Shown here piece after piece: positions 7,515-15,118 of a stretch of 33,768 nucleotides of DNA. Where the stretch lies: contig JASHRU010000006.1 of the NCBI GenBank assembly GCA_030037225.1, positions 1-33,768 of the forward strand, read 5' to 3'. The stretch's first letter is position 1, and every line of letters begins with the position of its first letter. Source of the DNA: Candidatus Acidiferrales bacterium. Lineage in GTDB: Bacteria; Acidobacteriota; Terriglobia; Acidiferrales; UBA7541. Position numbers and translations under genes: made by a program. Below the pieces are notes generated by a model that saw nothing but the letters and a program-made list of their open reading frames with translations, made no database searches and was not told where the DNA came from.

Positions 7515-8687
7515 ATGCGCATCTTTGTTCTGGGGGCCGGGGCCACCGGATCCCTGCTCGCGCAACTCCTCGAACGCCAGGGGCACGAAGTCTCGTGCGG
7601 AGACCGCAACCCGGAGCGGGCGCGGAGATTTTTCCGCAAGGGCAGTGAAATCCCCGTTGTTGAAGTGAACGCGCGAAACCTGTGGGCCATCGTGCGTGCG
7701 GGGCGCGGCTGCCAGTTGCTGGTGAACGCCTCCCCGGCGGTGTACAACGAAATCATCCTGCGCGCGGCCCTCCGACTGAAGGCGCACTACCTGGACATGG
7801 CCGCACACCTGACGCGAAACCCGTTTCGTGCCGAACAGCTGCGCTACACGAAACGGTTCGAGGCGAAACGCCGCGCCGCGGTGATCAACGCGGGCATTGC
7901 GCCGGGGCTGACCAATCTGCTTGTCCGGCGCGCAAGCGAAATCCTGGACGAACTCCATTCCGTGCACATCCGTTTGTTTGAGGAAACGGAAAGCGACGAC
8001 CCGGTGTCGCAGTGGTCGCCTGAGGTTTCGTTTGATGAGGCGACGTCGCGGCCGAGAATCTACCGCGACGGCCGGTTCCATCTGGCGAAAAGGTTTGCCG
8101 AGCGCGAGCATTTCCGTTTCGGTTCGCCCATCGGCGAGGTGCCCGTGTATCTTGCGGCGCAGGACGAAGTGGCCACGCTGCCGCATTTCATTCCCATGCG
8201 TGAAATGGACGTGAAAATCGGTGGCGGAGAGATGGAAATGTTGCGGCGCTGGTATCGACAGGGAAAACTTTCGCGCTCGCGAGGGCTCTCTCGCGCGCGG
8301 TTTCCCGCAACGCCCACGCCGCGGGGCCTAACGCGGCTGGTGAAGCGCGGCCGGCTGGCGAATGCCCGATTCGCAGCCGCGGTGGTGGTGCGCGGAGTGA
8401 AAGACGAGCGGCCGGCGTTGGTTCGCTGGGACGTAGCCGTGCCGTCGCTCTTCCAGATCCGCCGACAGGGATTCCACCGCTCGCCGATCGCCTGGGCCAC
8501 GGCCACCATGACCACTCTGTTTGTGAAGCATTTTCCGCGCGAGGAGGCCGGCGTGTTTCCTCCCGAGCAATTGCCGCCGGAAGTGAGGCGCGACGTGCTG
8601 GCGGGCGCGCGTGAGCGCGGTATCCGCATCACCATGCGATTGAAGACGATGAAGAGCCAGGAAGAAATACCCGAGGAGAACTTCTAG
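7515..8687 (+). CDS. saccharopine dehydrogenase-like NAD(P)-binding oxidoreductase
   Basis: A 390-residue protein starting MRIFVLGAGATGSLLAQLLE, a textbook Rossmann GxGxxG fold with an arginine-rich strand 2 end (GDRNPERARRFF) that would suit NADP. It continues with LLVNASPAVYNEIILRAAL and AHYLDMAAH, then VINAGIAPGLTNLL. These match the saccharopine dehydrogenase-like family used in several amino-acid and polyamine pathways. No lysine or polyamine genes are beside it, so the substrate is unknown. The C-terminal half (residues 200-390) is Arg-rich and I see no further motif. There is no Shine-Dalgarno; a TGA TAGATT extended -10 ends 9 bases before the ATG, so the mRNA may be leaderless. It converges on the DUF2461 gene with a 31-base gap. 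Confidence 0.83.
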   Translation: MRIFVLGAGATGSLLAQLLERQGHEVSCGDRNPERARRFFRKGSEIPVVEVNARNLWAIVRAGRGCQLLVNASPAVYNEIILRAALRLKAHYLDMAAHLTRNPFRAEQLRYTKRFEAKRRAAVINAGIAPGLTNLLVRRASEILDELHSVHIRLFEETESDDPVSQWSPEVSFDEATSRPRIYRDGRFHLAKRFAEREHFRFGSPIGEVPVYLAAQDEVATLPHFIPMREMDVKIGGGEMEMLRRWYRQGKLSRSRGLSRARFPATPTPRGLTRLVKRGRLANARFAAAVVVRGVKDERPALVRWDVAVPSLFQIRRQGFHRSPIAWATATMTTLFVKHFPREEAGVFPPEQLPPEVRRDVLAGARERGIRITMRLKTMKSQEEIPEENF

Positions 8688-8718
8688 GCCTCGTCGCGAT
8701 ACGCGCGGCTGCCGGCGT

Positions 8719-9414
8719 TCAAGGCTTCCAGTTCGGCTGCGAAGTAAAGGAATACAGCGGGTAGAGATCGCGGAAGGTTCTGGCCAGTTCCGCCGGGAAA
8801 CTTGAACGCGCGGCCGCTGTGGGCTTCATCCGCCGGCGCACCACCCATCCGCCGATCGTTTTCCACTCTTCGGGAGCAAGCGGCCAGCCCGCGTGCTTGG
8901 TCCATTCGCGCTTTTCCATCGCATACCAGTAGCTCTCGTAGCGGCGGCCAAGCCGCTTCTTCTGCCGCGCGAGCCACCCGGCGTGCTTGATCGCGCGCGG
9001 AGCGGCGAGGGCGCCGAGCGCGCCCTCCATTTTGGGCCCGCCATAAATTCGGAAACCCGCCGTGGCTGTGTCTGCGCTGATGCCGGCGTAAAGCTGGCCC
9101 GCGCTGCGGCCCTTTGCGCCGGAGCCACTTAGCGTGAGGTAGTAGTGCGTGTGATAGGGCGGCGTATCCGGCCGGAAGCGGATGTCGCGGTTGATCCGCG
9201 AGAAATTGACGCCCGTGAGTCCTGAAAGATCGAAGCTGGGATCGAGCTTCAGCGCCGCGGGCGTGATTGCTTCGAGCAGGGTGCGGAAAGGCGCCACCAC
9301 GTGCTCCTCATAGCGCGCGCGATTCGCATCCATCCAGGGTTTGTGGTTGTTGCGCGAGAGCTGGCGGAAGAACCGGAAGATTTCGGGGCTGAAGATGGCA
9401 GTGCTCTGTGGCAT
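8719..9414 (-). CDS. DUF2461 family protein
   Basis: The ATG at 9414 is preferred over the ORF-track start at 9567 because CGAGGAGAACTC precedes it and the family starts with this type of sequence (FSPEIFRFFRQLSRNNHKPWMD). The product is 231 residues. Other family marks are FSRINRDIRFRPDTPPYHTHYYL, the GxYAGIS-like segment, FRIYGGPKM, and the Arg/Lys-rich middle (ARQKKRLGRRYE). DUF2461 proteins (TIGR02453-like) are widespread and uncharacterised. No signal peptide is seen, so it is probably cytoplasmic. It is divergent from the MetE-like gene and converges on the oxidoreductase gene. Function cannot be stated. Confidence 0.85.
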   Translation of the reverse strand: MPQSTAIFSPEIFRFFRQLSRNNHKPWMDANRARYEEHVVAPFRTLLEAITPAALKLDPSFDLSGLTGVNFSRINRDIRFRPDTPPYHTHYYLTLSGSGAKGRSAGQLYAGISADTATAGFRIYGGPKMEGALGALAAPRAIKHAGWLARQKKRLGRRYESYWYAMEKREWTKHAGWPLAPEEWKTIGGWVVRRRMKPTAAARSSFPAELARTFRDLYPLYSFTSQPNWKP

Positions 9415-9522
9415 GAGTTCTCCTCGAAGGATCGATTGTAGCCGGAATTCGCAGTTCCCGCTTCCGGGGGGATCGCTTCTCTCGCTTTCTCTCGGGCCGC
9501 GTCCGTGATACAAGATGCGGCC

Positions 9523-10650
9523 ATGGCCAGCACCGCGCCGCACAATCCTCCGTTCCGCGCCGATCACGTGGGCAGCTTCTTGCGGCCGCCCGACCTGAAG
9601 CAGGCGCGGCTGGACCGCGCCGCGGGAAAAATCTCAGCCGCCGAGTTCCAGACCATCGAGGACGCGGCCGTCCGGCGGGTTGTCGCCCAGCAGGAGCAAG
9701 CCGGGCTGCGCTCCATCACCGATGGCGAGCTGCGGCGCGTGGACTTCTACACCGATTTTTACGTTCGCGGGCTGGGCGGCGTGGAAGTCCGGATGGAAAG
9801 CACTGCCGCATATTTCGTCGATCATGAGGGGCGCAAGATTCCCGTTCCCTGGACGCAGGTGGTTTCGCGCATGCAGTGGCGCAAACCGATCTACGCCGAA
9901 CACCTCAAGTTCCTGCAATCTGTGACGAAGGGAATGCCGAAAGTGACCGTGCCTTCGCCGATCATTCTCCACTTCACCTGCGGAAGCGCAGCGATATGCA
10001 AAAGCGCCTATCCCGACATCGACCTGTTCTGGTCCGACGTGATCGAAGCGTACCAGAAGGAGATGAGGTCGCTCTATGATTCCGGCTGCCGCTACCTGCA
10101 GGTGGACGACCCGCCCATGGCCACGCTATGCGACCCTAGGTTCCAGGGGATGATGAAGGCGCGCGGCGACGATCCCCTCGACACGCTCACTCGTTTGTAT
10201 CCGGAAAGGATCAACCGCGCGTTTGCCAATCGCCCCCCATCGCTCCATTTGGCGATGCACCTGTGCCGCGGAAACAATCAGAGCGGGTGGTTCGGCGAGG
10301 GGGGATACGATCCGATCGCCGAGGTCCTGTTCAACACAATTCAGGTGGATTCGTATTTTCTGGAATACGAAACCGCGCGCGCCGGCAGCTTTGAGCCCTT
10401 GCGATTCGTACCCAAGAACAAGACGGTGGTGCTGGGCCTGGTCTCCAGCAAGCTTCCCCAGTTGGAATCGAAGGATTACCTGAAGCGGCGCATCGCGGAA
10501 GCCGCGAAGTATATCGACCTCGACCAGCTCGCCATCAGCCCGCAGTGCGGGTTCGCAAGCTCGAGCGAAGGGAACCGCGTGAGCGAAGAAGACCAGTTTG
10601 CCAAGCTGCGCCTATGCGTCGAAGTGGCACAGGAAGTCTGGGGGCGCTAA
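9523..10650 (+). CDS. stand-alone MetE-like methyltransferase (cobalamin-independent methionine synthase C-terminal family)
   Basis: A 375-residue protein. The ATG at 9523 (MASTAPHNPPFRADHVGSFLRP) is preferred over a GTG at 9505. RADHVGSFLRP and the IxDGELRRxDFYTDF segment (residues 60-85) are typical of the YxjG/YxjH-like branch of the MetE C-terminal family. The four zinc ligands can be placed: His246 and Cys248 (MHLCRGN), Glu281 (YFLEYE) and Cys342 (SPQCGF). It should bind zinc and transfer a methyl group to a thiol; whether the donor is methyl-folate, another methylated compound or a corrinoid protein is not shown. It lacks the N-terminal folate-binding half of full MetE, as this branch does. 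A TGA TACAAG -10-like element ends 8 bases before the ATG and there is no Shine-Dalgarno. Confidence 0.87.
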   Translation: MASTAPHNPPFRADHVGSFLRPPDLKQARLDRAAGKISAAEFQTIEDAAVRRVVAQQEQAGLRSITDGELRRVDFYTDFYVRGLGGVEVRMESTAAYFVDHEGRKIPVPWTQVVSRMQWRKPIYAEHLKFLQSVTKGMPKVTVPSPIILHFTCGSAAICKSAYPDIDLFWSDVIEAYQKEMRSLYDSGCRYLQVDDPPMATLCDPRFQGMMKARGDDPLDTLTRLYPERINRAFANRPPSLHLAMHLCRGNNQSGWFGEGGYDPIAEVLFNTIQVDSYFLEYETARAGSFEPLRFVPKNKTVVLGLVSSKLPQLESKDYLKRRIAEAAKYIDLDQLAISPQCGFASSSEGNRVSEEDQFAKLRLCVEVAQEVWGR

Positions 10651-10683
10651 GCGGCCTGGTCCTTCAGAATTGCGCTCGAGGGT

Positions 10684-11664
10684 CTACAACATCCGAAGAA
10701 AATCGATAACGGCCGTGTTGACCTCGGGGGCGCGCTCCTGCTGCGTCCAATGGCCGCATCCCGGCAGCATCAGCGTTCCGCGAAGCTGGGGCACAAAGTG
10801 TGAAAGGCTAGCGATCAGGTGATCCATACCGCGAAACCCGACCACGAGATCCCGGTCGCCGGCCACATAGAGCGCCGGCACCGTGACACGCGCTCCGGCC
10901 ATGGGCGCCAGAAGTTCCCAGTTGCGGTCGATATTCCGATACCAGTTCAGCCCGCCGCGAAATCCGGTGCGCGTAAATTCAGCCGTATAGAACTCCACGT
11001 CCGCCTCGGTTAGCCAGTCGGGGAGTGCGGCGGGATTCACCAGCCGCGAGAGGAGACCGCCCTGGCGCGGCATCATGCCGGCTCCGCCCGCGCCGCCGGC
11101 GCTTTGTTCCCGCCGCGGTGCATCGCCGGAAGCCGAATAGAGAATGCTCCGAAGCGTCCGGCGGACATCGCGTTGCAGTTCTGCCTCTGCTACCCCAGGA
11201 GACTGGAAATAGAGCTGGTAGAAAATTTCATCTTCAGTTTGCGGCATGATGCTTGTGGGCTGCGCAGGCAGCCGCGGAATGAACGGCACGCTCAGGCCCA
11301 CCACGGCGCGAAAGCGGTCGGGCCGCAGAAGTGCGGCATGCCAAGCCACAGGAGCGCCCCAGTCGTGGCCGATAATCGCGGCAGTCTCGGCGCCCAGCGC
11401 GTCGAGGAGGCCGAGCACGTCGCCAACCAGATGCAGCAGCGTGTATTGTTCGATGGCGGCGGGACAATCAGTCTGGCCGTAGCCGCGCATGTCGGGGGCC
11501 ACGGCGTGGAAGCCCGCCTCCGCAAGCGCCCGCAACTGATGTCGCCAGGAATACCAGGACTCCGGGAATCCATGGCACAGAATCACCTTCGGGCCGGCTC
11601 CGCATTCCGCGACGTGCATGCGGATTCCGTTTGTCTCGACAAAGCGATGATTCACCTCGTGCAT
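10684..11664 (-). CDS. alpha/beta hydrolase, soluble epoxide hydrolase type
   Basis: A 326-residue enzyme with a complete epoxide-hydrolase active site. The oxyanion motif HGFPESWYSWRHQ is at residues 31-42, the nucleophile Asp101 is in GHDWGAP, the charge-relay Asp is in GDRD (Asp271), and the catalytic His304 is in GCGHW. Lid tyrosines are available at Tyr148/Tyr151 (FYQLYF) and Tyr241 (NWYRN). This pattern fits epoxide hydrolases rather than haloalkane dehalogenases, which would have a Trp next to the nucleophile but not the paired tyrosines. An unusual Gly/Ala-rich insert (SAGGAGGAGMMP) lies near residue 190 in the lid. A GGGAGG sequence precedes the ATG. It converges on the MetE-like gene and is divergent from the MBL-fold gene. 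The physiological substrate is unknown. Confidence 0.9.
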   Translation of the reverse strand: MHEVNHRFVETNGIRMHVAECGAGPKVILCHGFPESWYSWRHQLRALAEAGFHAVAPDMRGYGQTDCPAAIEQYTLLHLVGDVLGLLDALGAETAAIIGHDWGAPVAWHAALLRPDRFRAVVGLSVPFIPRLPAQPTSIMPQTEDEIFYQLYFQSPGVAEAELQRDVRRTLRSILYSASGDAPRREQSAGGAGGAGMMPRQGGLLSRLVNPAALPDWLTEADVEFYTAEFTRTGFRGGLNWYRNIDRNWELLAPMAGARVTVPALYVAGDRDLVVGFRGMDHLIASLSHFVPQLRGTLMLPGCGHWTQQERAPEVNTAVIDFLRML

Positions 11665-11743
11665 CCGGGCCTCCCAGGGTTGAGATAGCGGATCGCGCAG
11701 GATCGGTCAAGTGCGGCGCGCTCCTGACTGGTGCGATTCCGGC

Positions 11744-11749
11744 TATAAT
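11744..11749 (+). promoter_or_regulatory. -10 element of the MBL-fold gene
   Basis: A perfect TATAAT ends 9 bases before the ATG at 11759. No Shine-Dalgarno is present and no good -35 is seen 16-18 bases upstream. The arrangement suggests a leaderless or nearly leaderless mRNA and supports the start at 11759. Confidence 0.55.
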
Positions 11750-11758
11750 CCGCGAGTC

Positions 11759-12721
11759 ATGCGCATGCTTCGGGCACCGATTCTAATCTCCATCGCGATT
11801 TCACTCGCGGCGGCAATTCTTACAGCACCGCCTGCTCGGGCGCAATCGGTGAACAACTCGATGTCGCCCGACTGGTGCGGGCAGCTCCCCCGTCCGCAAT
11901 ACAAGAATCTCGAGCGCGTGCCAACGGCCGATCCGTGGTTCGAAGTTTACCGGGTCGCGCCGGGCGTGTTCGCGCTCTACGAGCCGCATCAATTTGAGGA
12001 GACGATCTCGTACCTGATCGTCGGCCGGGAGCGTGCAGTCCTGTTCGATACCGGCATGGGCATCGGCAACCTCAAGCGCGTGGTGGAGTCGCTCACGGCA
12101 GCACCGGTCGTGGTGTTGAATTCGCATACGCATAATGATCACGCGGGTGACAACTGGGAATTTTCCGATGTCTACGGCATGGACACCGAATTCACCCGGT
12201 CCAGCGCAAAAGGCTCGAGCGCCGATGCCCAGGAAGAGATGGCTCCGGGTTCGCTTTGCGGCCAGTGGCCCGTGGGATTCGATCCGAAAACATACGCGAC
12301 CCGTCCTTGGCACATCACGCGCTGGATCCACGATGGTGACCAACTGGATTTGGGGGGCCGGGTTCTCGCGGTGATTGCCACGCCAGGGCATACGCCCGAC
12401 TCGATCTGCCTGCTGGATCGCAAGAACGGCCTGCTGTTCACCGGCGATACGTACTACCCCGGGCCCATTTGGCTTTTTCGTCCGGAAACCGATCTCAACG
12501 CATACGTGCATTCCGTGGAACGAATCGCGGCGCTCGCGCCCTCGCTTCACATGCTGCTGCCCGCCCACAACGTTCCTGTTGAAAGTCCTTCGGAGTTGCC
12601 CAAGCTGCTCGTGGCCATCCGCAAAGTGCAAGCGGGGAAGGTGCGGCCGGTTTCAAAGGGCCCGGGCAAGGTGCACTATGACGTGGACGGCTTCATCTTC
12701 CTGATGGCCACGCCGAAGTAA
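11759..12721 (+). CDS. exported metallo-beta-lactamase-fold hydrolase
   Basis: The start at 11759 gives a signal peptide (MRMLRAPILISIAISLAAAIL, cleavage near ARAQS); the ORF-track start is 48 bases upstream and would bury it. The product is 320 residues and probably periplasmic. A full di-zinc set is visible: His123, His125, Asp127 and His128 in SHTHNDHAGD, His211 in PGHTPDS, Asp230 in FTGDTYY and His270 in LPAHNVP. This proves an MBL hydrolase but not a beta-lactamase; lactonase, phosphodiesterase or other ester activities are equally possible. It is divergent from the epoxide-hydrolase-type gene and about 100 bases upstream of the first kinase gene. A perfect TATAAT is 9 bases before the ATG. 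Confidence 0.88.
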   Translation: MRMLRAPILISIAISLAAAILTAPPARAQSVNNSMSPDWCGQLPRPQYKNLERVPTADPWFEVYRVAPGVFALYEPHQFEETISYLIVGRERAVLFDTGMGIGNLKRVVESLTAAPVVVLNSHTHNDHAGDNWEFSDVYGMDTEFTRSSAKGSSADAQEEMAPGSLCGQWPVGFDPKTYATRPWHITRWIHDGDQLDLGGRVLAVIATPGHTPDSICLLDRKNGLLFTGDTYYPGPIWLFRPETDLNAYVHSVERIAALAPSLHMLLPAHNVPVESPSELPKLLVAIRKVQAGKVRPVSKGPGKVHYDVDGFIFLMATPK

Positions 12722-12740
12722 GAACCGAAAACGCGGCGTG
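12709..12740 (+). terminator. weak hairpin overlapping the MBL-fold gene stop
   Basis: CACGCCG (12709-12715) and CGGCGTG (12734-12740) form a perfect 7-bp stem with an 18-base loop that includes the TAA stop. No T tract follows, so this is at best a poor intrinsic terminator. Confidence 0.25.
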
Positions 12741-12780
12741 TCCAGTTGATTCCTCTGCTTCCATTCCGGAGCAGCCTGCG

Positions 12781-12809
12781 TTGACTTGCCTGCGGGGGCC
12801 ATTTAAGAT
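12781..12809 (+). promoter_or_regulatory. promoter of the first tandem kinase
   Basis: TTGACT (12781-12786), a 17-base spacer and TAAGAT (12804-12809). The -35 matches 5 of 6 consensus positions. The -10 ends 9 bases before the GTG start at 12819, so transcription would begin at or within about 3 bases of the start codon. The same block with two changes in the spacer precedes the second kinase, which supports it being functional. Confidence 0.7.
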
Positions 12810-12818
12810 TTCGCGCGC

Positions 12819-15065
12819 GTGCCTGAACCTCAGCCCATTCTCGGCCAGACCATCTCCCACTACCGTATCCTGGAGAAACTCGGCGGCGGGGGGATGGGTG
12901 TGGTGTATAAGGCGGAAGACACGCGTCTGGGCCGGTTTGTCGCCCTGAAATTCTTGCCGGAAGACATGGCGAGCGATCCGCAAGCGCTCGAGCGGTTCCG
13001 CCGCGAAGCAAAGGCCGCTTCCGCTCTCAATCATCCCAATATTTGCACCATTCACGACATTGGCGAGGATTCCGGCCGGGCTTTTATCGCCATGGAGTAC
13101 CTGGAAGGGAAGACGCTGAAGCACATCATTTCCGGAAAGCCAGTGGAATGGGAGGTTTTGCAGGACGTGGCCATCGAGATCGCCGATGCTTTGGAGGCCG
13201 CGCACTCCAAGGGGATTGTTCACCGCGATATCAAGCCCGCCAACATTTTCATCACGGACCGTGGACACGCCAAGATCCTGGACTTTGGCTTGGCAAAGCT
13301 CGGTTCCACAAAATCCGCGGCGGACAATGCGGAGACCTTGGCCACTCGTGGCGTGGATGCCGAACAGCTCACCAGTCCCGGCAGCACGGTGGGAACCGTG
13401 GCCTACATGTCGCCGGAGCAGGTGAAGGCCAAGGAACTGGATGCGCGAACCGACCTTTTTTCCTTCGGCGTCGTGCTCTACGAGATGGCCACTGGCCAAT
13501 TGCCATTCCGGGGAGAAAGTTCGGGCCTGATCTACAAGGCTATCCTGGACGTGGCACCGGTGGCAGCGGCGCGCCTGAATCCCAGCGTGCCCGCAGATTT
13601 CGAACGCATCCTCAACAAGGCGCTGGAGAAGGACCGTAGCCTTCGCTATCAGACCGCCTCAGAAATGCAAACTGACCTGAAGCGGATGAAGCGCGACCGG
13701 GAATCCTCCGGACGGTCCGGGGCGGGGAAGAGCGGTGCAGGCACGGCCGCGATGGCTGCGGCGCCTGCCGGGCAGAAGTCCGTCGCGGTCCTGTACTTTG
13801 AGAATCTGAGCGGCGACAAGGAAGACGAATACCTGCGCGACGGAATGACCGAGGATGTGATCACCGAGCTTTCCAAGATCAAGGAATTGCGTGTCTTTCC
13901 GCGCGCCGCCGTGCTGGCATTTCGCGACAAGGCAGTCACGGGACCGCAGGTGGGGCACGAACTCAGCGCCACCTACGTTCTAAGCGGCAGTCTGCGCCGG
14001 GCCGGAAGCCGGCTGAGGATTACCGCGCAACTTGTGGAGACCAAGACGGGACACTCTACCTGGGCCGAACGATTTGACCGGGAATTGAAGGACGTTTTTG
14101 AAGTGCAGGATGAAATTGCCCGCAGCATCACGCAAGCCCTTCGCATCACGCTTTCCCCGCAAGAAGAAAAAGCCATTGCCCGCAAGCCTACTGAGAATAC
14201 CCAGGCGTACGACGCGTATCTGCGGGGACGAAGTTACGCCCACCGCGAGACCCGTCCTGACCTGGAATTCGCGCTGCAGATGTTCGATCTTGCCATCCTG
14301 CTCGACCCCGATTTCGCCATGGCCCATGCGGGAATCGCGCACGCGTGCGCCATGATTCATTTCTGGCATGACCGAACTGATCGGTGGATCGAGAAAGGAC
14401 TGGCCGCGTGCGCGCGGGCGCTGAAATCGGATCCTCATCTCGCGGAAGTGCTTGTCGCGCAGGGATTTATTTCCTATGCGCAAAAAAGATATGGGGAAGC
14501 AATTGAATATGCTCGAACGGCTATCGAACGCAAGCCCGATTGTCCGGGTGCCTACAACGTGCTGGCGCGAGCCTATTTTGAGTCCAACCGGTTTGAGGAA
14601 ATTGCCGCCCTGGCCGACCGCGCACTGGCAACAAACGGCGACGACTATAACCTTTACATACCCATCGAGAACGCCTTGGAAAATCTTGGGCGGACCGATA
14701 CCCTCCTCGACGTCCGCCAGCGGCTCCGGCGGGTCTTGGATCAACAATTGGAAATGGTTCCTGAAGACGTGCGCGCGCGGATCCTCCTCGCTTCGACCTG
14801 CGCAAAGCTGAACGATTCAGAGCGAGCCACACTCGAATTAGAGAGGGCCATCACCTTGCGTCCCGATGACTCCACGATCCTGTATAACGCGGCTTGTGGC
14901 TATGCGAGTCTCGCGCGAAAACAGGAAGCCTTGGCGACGCTCAAGAAGGCCATAGAGCACGGTTACAACCGTCTCGACTGGATGGCCCGCGATCCGGATC
15001 TTGTCGGCCTTCACGGCGACCCGGAGTTCCAACTCTTAGTTCAGGGCGGTGAGCGCAAGAACTAG
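12819..15065 (+). CDS. Ser/Thr protein kinase with TolB-like and TPR domains (first of tandem pair)
   Basis: A 748-residue PknB-type kinase starting at GTG. The kinase domain covers about residues 14-280: glycine loop [19 protein letters not shown] lysine, HRDIKPAN at 134-140, DFGLAK at 154-159, [10 protein letters not shown] and [17 protein letters not shown] Ser/Gly/Ala-rich linker follows. From about 319 to 455 lies a TolB-like segment ([55 protein letters not shown]), a module also seen with adenylate cyclases. Residues 460-740 are TPR-like helices ([25 protein letters not shown]). No membrane segment is seen, so it is probably cytosolic. All catalytic residues are present. The N-terminal 300 residues and the promoter are nearly identical to the next gene. 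No Shine-Dalgarno precedes the GTG. Confidence 0.93.
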   Translation: MPEPQPILGQTISHYRILEKLGGGGMGVVYKAEDTRLGRFVALKFLPEDMASDPQALERFRREAKAASALNHPNICTIHDIGEDSGRAFIAMEYLEGKTLKHIISGKPVEWEVLQDVAIEIADALEAAHSKGIVHRDIKPANIFITDRGHAKILDFGLAKLGSTKSAADNAETLATRGVDAEQLTSPGSTVGTVAYMSPEQVKAKELDARTDLFSFGVVLYEMATGQLPFRGESSGLIYKAILDVAPVAAARLNPSVPADFERILNKALEKDRSLRYQTASEMQTDLKRMKRDRESSGRSGAGKSGAGTAAMAAAPAGQKSVAVLYFENLSGDKEDEYLRDGMTEDVITELSKIKELRVFPRAAVLAFRDKAVTGPQVGHELSATYVLSGSLRRAGSRLRITAQLVETKTGHSTWAERFDRELKDVFEVQDEIARSITQALRITLSPQEEKAIARKPTENTQAYDAYLRGRSYAHRETRPDLEFALQMFDLAILLDPDFAMAHAGIAHACAMIHFWHDRTDRWIEKGLAACARALKSDPHLAEVLVAQGFISYAQKRYGEAIEYARTAIERKPDCPGAYNVLARAYFESNRFEEIAALADRALATNGDDYNLYIPIENALENLGRTDTLLDVRQRLRRVLDQQLEMVPEDVRARILLASTCAKLNDSERATLELERAITLRPDDSTILYNAACGYASLARKQEALATLKKAIEHGYNRLDWMARDPDLVGLHGDPEFQLLVQGGERKN

Positions 15066-15080
15066 CGTTGCGTGGCTCCG

Positions 15081-15109
15081 TTGACTTGCCTGCGCAGGCC
15101 ATTTAAGAT
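15081..15109 (+). promoter_or_regulatory. promoter of the second tandem kinase, with palindromic spacer
   Basis: TTGACT (15081-15086), a 17-base spacer and TAAGAT (15104-15109), again 9 bases before a GTG start. The spacer contains a perfect 12-base palindrome GCCTGCGCAGGC (15088-15099), a possible operator. In the first kinase promoter two bases differ (GCCTGCGGGGGC), which breaks the dyad. Confidence 0.7.
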
Positions 15110-15118
15110 TTCGCGCGC

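Noticed and set aside
11759-12721. Calling the MBL-fold protein a beta-lactamase or resistance gene
   Set aside because: The di-zinc motif is shared by many unrelated hydrolases and nothing in the sequence points to beta-lactam specificity.
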